Assembly: GCA_013823325.1 (NCBI GenBank) | Contig: PNLY01000026.1 | Coordinates: 1-55,121, forward strand | Reading direction: 5' to 3' | Origin: Methylobacterium sp. | Lineage (GTDB): Bacteria; Pseudomonadota; Alphaproteobacteria; Rhizobiales; Beijerinckiaceae | DNA length: 55,121 bases | Shown: positions 33,912-41,473 of the stretch, one piece after another | Position numbering within the stretch: position 1 is the first letter of the stretch | Layout: the number at the start of each line of letters is the position of its first letter | Translations under genes and position numbers: made by a program | The notes under the pieces: model-generated | What the model saw: only the letters and a program-made list of their open reading frames with translations | Databases searched by the model: none | What the model was told of the DNA's origin: nothing

Positions 33912-34385
33912 ATGCCGGCCGAGACGAGAACCGACACCGCCTCGCGCCTCGTCAAGGCCTCACCCGGCGCGGTCTACAATGCTTTCGCCGATCCGGCCGT
34001 GCTGTCGCGCTGGCTGCCACCGAAAGGGATGCGGGCGAAGATCGAGCGCTTCGAGCCGCATCCCGGCGGCAGCTATCGCATGATCCTGACCTATGACGAC
34101 CCGTCCGGCGCGTCCGGTAAGGCCAGCGCCGACAGCGATATCGTCGAAGGCCGCTTCGTCGCGCTCGATCCGGGCCAGCGCATCGTCTGGGAGGTCGGCT
34201 TCGTCTCGGACGATCCGGCCTTCGCCGGCACGATGACGATGACCTGGCGCTTCAAGGAGGTCCGCGACGGCACCGAGGTGACGATCCTCTGCGAGAACGT
34301 CCCGGCCGGCATCGGCAAGGCGGATCACGATGCCGGCTTGCGCTCGACGCTGGAGAATCTCGCCAGGGTCATCGAAAGCGCCTGA
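33912..34385 (+). CDS. SRPBCC (AHSA1-like) domain protein
   Basis: A 157-residue single-domain START/Bet v 1-like protein. Features of the AHSA1 group are ASRLVKASPGAVYNAFADPAVLSRWLPP at the start, GGSYRMILTY, FVALDPGQRIVWEV and a C-terminal amphipathic helix with GLRSTLENLARVI. Such proteins bind hydrophobic ligands; no enzymatic function is established. ATG 33912 is chosen because GGGAG lies seven bases upstream; the frame remains open upstream without similarity. Its stop abuts that of the convergent P-loop kinase (TGATCA). Confidence 0.85.
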   Translation: MPAETRTDTASRLVKASPGAVYNAFADPAVLSRWLPPKGMRAKIERFEPHPGGSYRMILTYDDPSGASGKASADSDIVEGRFVALDPGQRIVWEVGFVSDDPAFAGTMTMTWRFKEVRDGTEVTILCENVPAGIGKADHDAGLRSTLENLARVIESA

Positions 34386-34967
34386 TCAGGCGGCCGGCTC
34401 CGCCTCGGCGAGCAGGCCCTGGAAGGCCGAGGGCTTCGTGCGCGCATGCCAGGCGGCGATCAGCTTGTCGGCATTGGCCTCGGGCGTGATGGCCGAATCC
34501 AGCTCGGCATCGTAGCGGCAATAGCTGTGGATCTGATGGAAGTCGCGGCGGGCGTCGCCGATGCGCCGGTCGCCGCGGGCGATCTCGCGACGCTCCAGCT
34601 CGGCGAGGTCGCAATGCAGGCCGACGAAGAAGACATCCTGCTCTGCGAGCAGGCGAACCAGCCGCAGCAGCCAGTCGCGGCTTTCCATGATGTGCTCGAC
34701 GACCAGGTTGTTGCCGCAGCGGACATAGGCCAGCAGCGACTGCTCGAAGCCCTCGAAGAAGGCGTCGCGCATGGCGGACCACGGGAACTCGCCGCTGCGG
34801 ATCCGGGCGGTCGGCAGCACGCCTGAATCGCGCAGATGGTCGATCGAGATGTGCCAGAACGGCTCCTCGATCCGGGCCTGGATGGCGCGTGCGAGCGACG
34901 ACTTGCCGCTGCTGGAGGCGCCGTTGAGCAGGATGACTTTGCCGGCCGGGCGAAGAGTGTCAGGCAT
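34386..34967 (-). CDS. chloramphenicol phosphotransferase-like P-loop kinase
   Basis: A 193-residue nucleotide-binding protein with a Walker A GASSSGKSS at residues 16-24 following KVILLN, then HISIDHLRDSGVLP, VVEHIMESRDW and VGLHCDLAELERREIARGDR. This matches the CPT-like family (Streptomyces chloramphenicol 3'-O-phosphotransferase and relatives). Most chromosomal members have unknown substrates and should not be taken as resistance genes. The start ATG 34967 directly precedes the homologous part; the gene follows mutM by 7 bp and is probably co-transcribed with it. Confidence 0.83.
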   Translation of the reverse strand: MPDTLRPAGKVILLNGASSSGKSSLARAIQARIEEPFWHISIDHLRDSGVLPTARIRSGEFPWSAMRDAFFEGFEQSLLAYVRCGNNLVVEHIMESRDWLLRLVRLLAEQDVFFVGLHCDLAELERREIARGDRRIGDARRDFHQIHSYCRYDAELDSAITPEANADKLIAAWHARTKPSAFQGLLAEAEPAA

Positions 34968-34974
34968 CGTGTGC

Positions 34975-35865
34975 TCAGGCCCGCTTCTGGCAGCTCTCGC
35001 AATAGAAGGTCGAGCGGCCCGACTGCACCAGCCGCTTGACCAGATGGCCGCAGCCCGGCGTGACGCAAGGCTCGTCCTCGCGGTCATAGACCTTGAAGCG
35101 ATGCTGGAAATAGCCGAGCGAGCCATCGGCATGGGCGAAGTCGCGCAGGGTCGAGCCGCCGGCGGCGACCGCCTCCTCCAAGACGTCGCGGATGATCTGC
35201 GCCAGGAGGTGCGCCTTCTCGCGCGGCTTGCCGGTCGGCGTCGCCAGGGAGCCGGCCTCGGCTTCCGGGTGCAGGCCGGCACGGAACAGCGCCTCGCAGA
35301 CATAGATGTTGCCGAGCCCGGCGATCAGGCGCTGGTCCAGCAGCGCCGCCTTGAGCGGCGCGATCTTCCCGGAGAACAGCCTCGCCAGCAATTCGCCGGA
35401 GAGCTCGTTGCCGAGCGGCTCGATGCCCATTCCGGCAAAATGCTTCGAGCTTTCCAGCCCGGCGCGCGGCAGCAGGTCCATGAAGCCGAAGCGGCGGACA
35501 TCGTTATAGGTGACGCGGGCGCCCGAGCTCAGATGGAAGACGACGTGGTCGTGGATCAGGTGCCGGCCGATCTCGTTGTAATAGGCGCCGGGTTCGGTCG
35601 GCGGCGTTCCCGGCGCCTCGACGATGAAGCGCCCGCTCATGCCGAGATGCATGACCAGCGCCTGGCCGTCGTCGAGATCGGCGATCAGGTATTTCGCCCG
35701 TCGCGACAGTGCCTCGACCCGCCGCCCGGTCAGGCGCTCGGCGAAGCGCTCGGGCAGGGGAAAGCGCAGATCGGGGCGGCGCTGCTCGACGCTGGCGAAG
35801 CGCTCGCCGAGCATGGCGGGCTCCAATCCGCGGCGGACGGTTTCGACCTCGGGAAGTTCAGGCAT
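34975..35865 (-). CDS. mutM: formamidopyrimidine-DNA glycosylase
   Basis: A 296-residue DNA repair enzyme that removes 8-oxoguanine and Fapy lesions and cleaves the backbone by beta,delta-elimination. It begins [16 protein letters not shown], giving the catalytic Pro2 and Glu3. The H2TH region includes [23 protein letters not shown], and the C-terminal zinc finger holds cysteines in [11 protein letters not shown] and [10 protein letters not shown]. All key elements are intact. Divergent from ubiE, as in many alphaproteobacteria. Confidence 0.97.
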   Translation of the reverse strand: MPELPEVETVRRGLEPAMLGERFASVEQRRPDLRFPLPERFAERLTGRRVEALSRRAKYLIADLDDGQALVMHLGMSGRFIVEAPGTPPTEPGAYYNEIGRHLIHDHVVFHLSSGARVTYNDVRRFGFMDLLPRAGLESSKHFAGMGIEPLGNELSGELLARLFSGKIAPLKAALLDQRLIAGLGNIYVCEALFRAGLHPEAEAGSLATPTGKPREKAHLLAQIIRDVLEEAVAAGGSTLRDFAHADGSLGYFQHRFKVYDREDEPCVTPGCGHLVKRLVQSGRSTFYCESCQKRA

Positions 35866-35960
35866 GGCCTCGGCTCTTCAGCATGCGTCGAGAGGGCCCG
35901 CGACAAGGCCCGATGCTTTCGCTATTCATCGCCTCACCCGAACACAAGAGCGGCCCAACC

Positions 35961-36722
35961 GTGACAGCAGCCTCCGACACCACCCATTTCGGCTTCGAGA
36001 GCGTGCCGCTCGGCGAGAAGCAGGCCAAGGTCGACGACGTCTTCCACAAGGTCGCCGGCCGCTACGACCTGATGAACGACCTGATGTCGGCCGGGCTGCA
36101 CCGCGCCTGGAAGGAGGCGCTGCTGACGGCGCTGAAGCCGCCGCGCGATCGGCCCTTCCATCATCTCGACGTCGCCGGCGGCACTGGCGATGTCGCCTTC
36201 AAGGTGCTGGAGGAGGGCGGGCCGCAGACCGACGTCACCGTGCTCGACATCAACGCCGAGATGCTCGCCGTCGGGCGCGAGCGGGCGCAGAAGCGCTTTC
36301 CGGACGATGAGCGCATCCGCTTCGTCCAGGGCAATGCCGAGGAGCTGGCGCTGTCGGACAATAGCTTCGACGCCTATACGATCGCCTTCGGCATCCGGAA
36401 CGTGCCGCGCATCGAGAAGGCGCTGGCGGAGGCCTATCGCGTGCTGAAGCGCGGCGGCCGTTTCCTTTGCCTCGAATTCAGCCATGTCGACGTGCCTGTC
36501 CTCGACAAGATCTACGAGGCTTATTCCTTCAACGTCATCCCGCCGATGGGGCGGATGGTGACGGGCGAGGCCGAGCCCTATCAGTATCTCGTCGAATCGA
36601 TCCGCAAATTCCCGCGCCCGCAGATCTTCGCCAACATGATCGCCGACGCCGGCTTCCGCCGCGCCAGCTTCACGCCGATGACCGGCGGGGTGGTGGCGCT
36701 GCATTCCGGCTGGAAGCTGTGA
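35961..36722 (+). CDS. ubiE: demethylmenaquinone/2-methoxy-6-polyprenyl-benzoquinol methyltransferase
   Basis: A SAM-dependent C-methyltransferase of ubiquinone biosynthesis, 253 residues from GTG 35961. Motifs: [28 protein letters not shown]-binding [36 protein letters not shown] and C-terminal [12 protein letters not shown]. An ATG at 35913 with AAGG five bases upstream would add 16 residues ([12 protein letters not shown]...) and is a real alternative; the shorter form fits the family length better. Divergent from mutM and followed by ubiB after a 112-bp gap that holds a palindromic repeat. Confidence 0.95.
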   Translation: MTAASDTTHFGFESVPLGEKQAKVDDVFHKVAGRYDLMNDLMSAGLHRAWKEALLTALKPPRDRPFHHLDVAGGTGDVAFKVLEEGGPQTDVTVLDINAEMLAVGRERAQKRFPDDERIRFVQGNAEELALSDNSFDAYTIAFGIRNVPRIEKALAEAYRVLKRGGRFLCLEFSHVDVPVLDKIYEAYSFNVIPPMGRMVTGEAEPYQYLVESIRKFPRPQIFANMIADAGFRRASFTPMTGGVVALHSGWKL

Positions 36723-36734
36723 TGGGTCTTGCCT

Positions 36735-36817
36735 CGTCATGCCCGGGCTTGACCCGAGCATCTCAGGAAGGGAGCCCTTTTCGGCATGAGATGGCCGGGT
36801 CGAGCCCGGCCATGACG
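36735..36817. repeat. extragenic palindromic repeat between ubiE and ubiB
   Basis: Two roughly 30-bp inverted arms, 36735-36764 starting CGTCATGCCCGGGCTTGACC and 36788-36817 ending GCCCGGCCATGACG, pair with few mismatches around a 23-nt loop. This CGTCATGCCCGGGC-type element is a familiar REP-like repeat of Rhizobiales genomes. It separates two co-oriented ubiquinone genes. Confidence 0.8.
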
Positions 36818-36834
36818 GCTGGGGCCGCCCAAGC

Positions 36835-38394
36835 ATGATCTCCGCGCTTGCCCATCTCGCCCGCTCGGCGCGGGTCGGCTTCGTGCTGGCGCGCGAGGGC
36901 GCGCTCGCGCTGGTCGACCCCTCCGTGCTGCCACCGGCGGCGCGGGGCCTGATCGCGCTCGGCCGTTTGATCGAGCGCCGCGGTGCCGGCTCCTCCGCCA
37001 CCCGCCTCGCCGCGGCGCTGACCCGCCTCGGCCCGTCCTATGTCAAGTTCGGCCAGTTCCTGGCGACGCGGCCCGATGTCGTCGGCATGAAGATCGCCGA
37101 GGATCTTTCGGCCCTGCAGGACCGGATGGCGCCCTTCCCGATGGCGCAGGCCCGCGCCGCGATCGAGGCCGCCCACGGCAAGCCGGCCGAGGCGATCTTC
37201 GCCGAATTCGGCGAGCCGGTCGCGGCCGCCTCGATCGCCCAGGTCCACCGCGCCCGCCGCAAGGACGGCACTGAGGTCGCGGTCAAGATCCTGAGGCCCG
37301 GCATCCGCGACCGCTTCCACCGCGACCTTGCGGCCATGCGCTTCGGCGCCGAGCTCGCCGAGCGCCGCTCGCCCGAGGCACGGCGCCTGCGCTTCGTTGC
37401 CATCGTCGAGACGCTGGCACGCTCGGTTGCGATGGAGATGGACCTGCGCCTGGAGGCGGCGGCTCTCTCCGAATTCGCCGAGAACACCAAGGAAGACAAG
37501 GATTTCCGGGTTCCGGTGCCGGATTGGCAGCTCACCGCCCGCGAGATCCTGATCGACGAGTGGATCGATGGAATCCGTCTCTCCGATGTCGAGGCGCTCC
37601 GCGCCGCCGGGCACGACCTGCCGGCGCTCGGCCGCAACGTCATCCAGTCCTTCCTGAAGCACGCGATCCGCGACGGCTTCTTCCATGCCGATATGCATCC
37701 GGGGAACCTCTTCGTCGATGCTGAAGGGCGGCTCGTCGCCGTCGATGGCGGCATCATGGGCCGACTCGGCCACAAGGAGCGGCGCTTCCTCGCTGAGATT
37801 CTGTTCGGCTTCATCACCCGCGACTATCGCCGCGTTGCCGAGGTGCATTTCGAGGCCGGCTACGTGCCGCCGCACCACTCGGTCGATGATTTCGCCCAGG
37901 CGATCCGCGCCGTCGGCGAGCCGATCCACGACAAGCGCGCCGACGAGATCTCGATGGCGAAGGTGCTGACGCTGCTGTTCGAGATCACCGGCCTGTTCGA
38001 CATGGCGACGCGCACCGAACTCGTCATGCTGCAGAAGACCATGGTCGTGGTCGAAGGCGTCGCGCGCACGCTCGACCCGCATCTGGACATGTGGACCACG
38101 GCCGAGCCGGTGGTGCGCGACTGGCTGACCCGCAATCTCGGCCCGATCGGGCGCATCGAGGATGCCGGCCGCAGCGTTCGCACGCTCGTCGGCAGCCTCG
38201 CCAACCTGCCGGAGACGGTCGGCCGGGCCGAGCGCGTGCTCGGGCAGCTGGAAGAGTCGTCGCGCCACGGCTTCTCGCTCGACGAGGCCAGCATCCAGGC
38301 GATCGGCCGGGCAGAGGCAGCGCGCAATCGCTGGGGCAATTGGGCGCTCTGGCTGATCGCGGCGCTGCTCGCCTGGATCGTGTTCTTCGACTAG
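36835..38394 (+). CDS. ubiB: UbiB family atypical kinase/ATPase for ubiquinone biosynthesis
   Basis: A 519-residue member of the ADCK/UbiB family that supports ubiquinone synthesis at the membrane. The family hallmarks are present: the KxGQ motif in YVKFGQFLATRPD, the alanine-rich nucleotide loop AAASIAQVH, EMDLRLEAAALSEF, the catalytic-loop DMHPGNLFV and a metal site DGGIMGRL. A C-terminal transmembrane helix (WALWLIAALLAWIVFF) anchors it. It lies in the conserved mutM / ubiE-ubiB cluster; the usual downstream coaBC is not present and an L,D-transpeptidase gene follows. Confidence 0.95.
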   Translation: MISALAHLARSARVGFVLAREGALALVDPSVLPPAARGLIALGRLIERRGAGSSATRLAAALTRLGPSYVKFGQFLATRPDVVGMKIAEDLSALQDRMAPFPMAQARAAIEAAHGKPAEAIFAEFGEPVAAASIAQVHRARRKDGTEVAVKILRPGIRDRFHRDLAAMRFGAELAERRSPEARRLRFVAIVETLARSVAMEMDLRLEAAALSEFAENTKEDKDFRVPVPDWQLTAREILIDEWIDGIRLSDVEALRAAGHDLPALGRNVIQSFLKHAIRDGFFHADMHPGNLFVDAEGRLVAVDGGIMGRLGHKERRFLAEILFGFITRDYRRVAEVHFEAGYVPPHHSVDDFAQAIRAVGEPIHDKRADEISMAKVLTLLFEITGLFDMATRTELVMLQKTMVVVEGVARTLDPHLDMWTTAEPVVRDWLTRNLGPIGRIEDAGRSVRTLVGSLANLPETVGRAERVLGQLEESSRHGFSLDEASIQAIGRAEAARNRWGNWALWLIAALLAWIVFFD

Positions 38395-38578
38395 CGAGTC
38401 ACGACCGGCATCCGACGCCTGTGATTGGAAACCATTTGAACGGTTTGCGCTTTACAAGCGCCGACCCCTCGGGATTCCTTTAAGGCAAGGCCGGGGCTGA
38501 CTTCGCATGGCGCATGCGCCCGAGCGACAGCGACCAAAGAGCCGTTGTCTTCAGGTTGCGTCGTTCAGGAGTCGCGTC

Positions 38579-39217
38579 ATGTCCCGCCTTCTCGGCATCC
38601 TCGCTTTCTTATGCGCCTCGCTCGCCGGCCTCGCCGTGGCGCAGGCCAAGGTCGATGTCCGCGTCGACATCGCCGCCCAACGCATGAGCGTCGCCACCAG
38701 CGACGGCGAAACCTACAATTGGGCGATCTCGTCCGGCCGCAAGGGCTTCCGCTCGCCCAACGGCGTCTACCGCCCGACCCGGCTCGAGCGCAGCTGGTAT
38801 TCCCGCAAATATGGCGGCGCGATGCCCTATGCCGTGTTCTTCCGCGGCGGCTACGCCATCCATGGCACGACGGCCGTCGGCGCGCTCGGCCGCCCGGCCT
38901 CGCATGGCTGCATCCGCCTGCACCCGGCTAATGCCGCCAAGCTGTTCGCGCTGGTCAAGAAGCATGGTGCTGGCAGCACCCGCATCGCGCTGAACGGCGC
39001 CGCGACCGACAACCTCTCGCGCTTCGCCAAGGCCTCGACCGGGTCGAAGCAGAAGATCGCCAAGGCCAAGATCAGGACGCAGAAGGCCGTGCTGACGGCC
39101 AAGCAGCAGCGCCAGGGTCCGGCCTGGGGCGAGGCGCGCGAGCAGATGCTGCTCAGGCCGGCGATCCCGGTCGGCGCGATCGGCTTCCAGCCGATGTCCG
39201 GACCGGGCTGGCGCTAG
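38579..39217 (+). CDS. periplasmic L,D-transpeptidase (YkuD domain)
   Basis: A 212-residue secreted protein with a signal peptide (MSRLLGILAFLCASLAGLAVAQA). The YkuD catalytic motif is complete: His95 in YAIHGTTAVG and SHGCIRL with His109 and Cys111. These enzymes form 3-3 peptidoglycan cross-links or attach lipoproteins to the wall. The C-terminal 70 residues are Lys/Ala-rich and not part of the catalytic domain. The start ATG 38579 has AGGAG eight bases upstream; the longer frame to 38507 lacks a signal. The stop touches a palindromic repeat. Confidence 0.9.
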   Translation: MSRLLGILAFLCASLAGLAVAQAKVDVRVDIAAQRMSVATSDGETYNWAISSGRKGFRSPNGVYRPTRLERSWYSRKYGGAMPYAVFFRGGYAIHGTTAVGALGRPASHGCIRLHPANAAKLFALVKKHGAGSTRIALNGAATDNLSRFAKASTGSKQKIAKAKIRTQKAVLTAKQQRQGPAWGEAREQMLLRPAIPVGAIGFQPMSGPGWR

Positions 39218-39266
39218 AGCATCGGACCGAAAAGTGGAATCCACTTTTCGGAGAAATCCGATGCTC
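39217..39266. repeat. 50-bp extragenic palindrome after the L,D-transpeptidase gene
   Basis: Outer arms GAGCATCGGA and TCCGATGCTC and inner arms CCGAAAAGTGG and CCACTTTTCGG give a long stem, interrupted by a few unpaired bases. Elements with CCGAAAAGTGG/CCACTTTTCGG arms are common dispersed repeats in Rhizobiales. It could also act as a terminator for both converging genes. Confidence 0.8.
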
Positions 39267-39276
39267 AACCAATGAG

Positions 39277-40161
39277 CTAGATCGCTTCGGCGGCGATCCG
39301 CACCCAGCCTGCCAGCGTCTCGCCCGGCTGCAGCCGGGCGAGCGGCGAGGCCTCGCGCACGATCTTTTCGCTCGGGGCGCCCGCTGCATGGCTCTGCGGC
39401 TCGGCGCAGAGGAAATCGACGCCGGCTGGCGCCCACACCACCGGATAACGCAGGCTCTCGCTCGCGCTCAGCGTGATCGCGAGATCGGTCGAGGGCGTCT
39501 CGATCCGAGCCGTGCCGTCCCAGCCCAAAAAGCTCCAGGCGGTCTCCGTGCCGGTCGCGAAGACCGGGTTGCCGGCATAGGGGCCGCCGTCAGTGAAGGC
39601 TTGCGTGCCGGTGGCGCGGAACTGGTCGCCGAAGATCAGCGCGCCGGTCGCCGCCATGCGCAGGCGCGTATCGGCGGCGCAGGGAAACCACGGATGCAGG
39701 CCCATGCCGAAGGGTAGGGCCTGGTCGGCCTCGTTGGTCAGCGTGAGCGTCACGGTCATACCGTCCGCGCCCAGCCGGATCTCCTGTCTGGCCAGGTAGC
39801 GATAGGGATCCGGGCCGGCACTACGTCGGTGCACCAGCACGGTATGGCCGGCACCCTGCTCCTCGACCTGCCAGGCGGATTGCCAGCCGAAGCCGTGGAT
39901 CGTGCCGGCGGGATTGTTCGAGGGCACGCTGAAGCGGGTATGGCCGTCGTCGACCAGGCTGTCGAAGGCGCGGTTGGCGAAGGGCAGCATCGCCCAGGCC
40001 CCGAACTTGTTCGGCGTCTGCGTCTGCGGGGCGAGCTCGGCCGGGGCATGCAGCAGCGGCAGCACCGTCCCGTCCGGCGCCTCCCAGTTGAGCGCGGCGA
40101 TCGTGCCGCCGGCGTCAGGGGCGATGCGGGCGGAATAGCCGGCCGCCGAGAGAATCAGCAT
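39277..40161 (-). CDS. aldose 1-epimerase family protein
   Basis: A 294-residue beta-sandwich protein of the galactose-mutarotase superfamily. Visible features are FANRAFDSLVDDGH, NNPAGTIHGFGWQSAW with a candidate catalytic histidine, ALPFGMGLHPWFPC with the second histidine, and a C-terminal VVWAPAGVDFLCAEPQSHA containing the catalytic glutamate. It would interconvert alpha and beta anomers of an aldose; the sugar is unknown. ATG 40161 has GAAGGAC eight bases upstream and is preferred to the longer start at 40194. Confidence 0.87.
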   Translation of the reverse strand: MLILSAAGYSARIAPDAGGTIAALNWEAPDGTVLPLLHAPAELAPQTQTPNKFGAWAMLPFANRAFDSLVDDGHTRFSVPSNNPAGTIHGFGWQSAWQVEEQGAGHTVLVHRRSAGPDPYRYLARQEIRLGADGMTVTLTLTNEADQALPFGMGLHPWFPCAADTRLRMAATGALIFGDQFRATGTQAFTDGGPYAGNPVFATGTETAWSFLGWDGTARIETPSTDLAITLSASESLRYPVVWAPAGVDFLCAEPQSHAAGAPSEKIVREASPLARLQPGETLAGWVRIAAEAI

Positions 40162-40309
40162 TGCGGTGTCCTTCAGGCCATCTGGCTGCGGCAAGGCTAG
40201 ATGGCGCAGATCCGCGTGCAGGGCGAGCCGATTTTCGCCCTGTCGAAACAGGTCGGTTGGATTAGGCCGCTGATGTCGCCAAGACTATCCCGGTCAGCGA
40301 AGGCTGGAT

Positions 40310-41473
40310 ATGACCGTGCGACGCAAAACCGTTCTGCTTGCTGCGGCCGTCTTCGGTTGGCTGCTGTGCGCCGGCGCGATGGCCGAGATGCCGGCTGCCC
40401 CGCCGGCGCTGGAGCAACTCGATCTGCCGACCCTCCAGAAGCAGGCAGGCCGGGGCGATGCGCCGGCGCAGTTCGAGCTCGGCAAGCGCTACCAGCATGG
40501 CCAGGGCGTTCGCAAGGATCCGCGGCGCGCGCTCGGCCTCTATCGGCAGGCGGCCGAGCAGGGCCATCCTCCCTCTATCAACAATCTGGCGGCGGCCTAT
40601 CTGATGGGCGACGGCATGCCGCGCGACGAGGCCAGGGCGCAGGCGCTGTTCGAGCGAGCCGCCACGGGGGGCAACATGGTGGCGCAGTACAATCTCGGCT
40701 TGCTCTTGTATCGGCGCGGCAATGCCGACGCCGATCGCCTCGCCTTCGCCCGCTTCACGCAGGCGGCGCAGCAGGGCCATATCGGGGCGATGCGCGCGCT
40801 GGTGACGCTCTACTCGGAAGGCCGCGGCACGGAGCGAGACGACACGGCGGCGCTGGGCTGGATGCGAAAGGCTGAAGCCGCCGGTTGCGTCTCGGCCAAG
40901 ACCGATTTGGCCAAAGCCTATCAGTATGGTTACGGCGTGCCGATCGACCTGCCCGTCGCCGTCGCGCTCTATCGCCAGGCCGCGGCAGCGGGCGACGTCG
41001 TCGCTCAGCACAATCTCGGGGTTCGCTACGCGCGTGGCGAAGGCGTCCCGCGCGACAATGCCGAGGCGTTGCGCTGGTTCCGCAAGGCGGCCGATCAGGG
41101 CTTCGCCCGGTCCTTCAGTGCCCTCGGAGTGATGTATTTCGGTGGTGCCGGGGTTTCGCAGGACCTTCCCGAGGCTGCACGCCTTTATCGGCTCGCCGCC
41201 GAGCGTGGCGACGTTGATGGCCAGACCAATCTCGGCCGCGCCTATGTTGAGGGCAATGGCGTCGGTGCCGATCCGGTCGCCGCTTTCATCTGGCTGACAC
41301 TGGCCGCGCGGCAAAACGGAGCCGACGCCCGGGCGGATCTGGCGAAGCTGCTGCCCCGGCTCGATGCTGCCCAGATCAGGCGGGGCAATGCCGCCGTCGC
41401 CCGCTGGCGTCCGCAGCCGGCCTCCGGCAAGGTCGGACCATCAGACAGGGAATTGGGATGCGAGAACGGTTGA
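40310..41473 (+). CDS. secreted Sel1-repeat protein
   Basis: A 387-residue protein with a signal peptide (MTVRRKTVLLAAAVFGWLLCAGAMA) and about eight Sel1-like repeats covering residues 45-360; typical units contain AQFELGKRYQHGQGVRKDPR, AQHNLGVRYARGEGVPRDN and GQTNLGRAYVEGNGVGADP. Sel1 proteins are alpha-solenoid scaffolds that organise complexes in envelope assembly or signalling. No catalytic domain is seen. It overlaps the following TPR gene by 16 bp, so the two are one transcriptional unit and may work together in the periplasm. Confidence 0.88.
   Translation: MTVRRKTVLLAAAVFGWLLCAGAMAEMPAAPPALEQLDLPTLQKQAGRGDAPAQFELGKRYQHGQGVRKDPRRALGLYRQAAEQGHPPSINNLAAAYLMGDGMPRDEARAQALFERAATGGNMVAQYNLGLLLYRRGNADADRLAFARFTQAAQQGHIGAMRALVTLYSEGRGTERDDTAALGWMRKAEAAGCVSAKTDLAKAYQYGYGVPIDLPVAVALYRQAAAAGDVVAQHNLGVRYARGEGVPRDNAEALRWFRKAADQGFARSFSALGVMYFGGAGVSQDLPEAARLYRLAAERGDVDGQTNLGRAYVEGNGVGADPVAAFIWLTLAARQNGADARADLAKLLPRLDAAQIRRGNAAVARWRPQPASGKVGPSDRELGCENG

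Noticed and set aside
34386..34967. chloramphenicol resistance gene
   Set aside because: The family resemblance is general; chromosomal CPT-like kinases mostly have unknown substrates, and the context is housekeeping.
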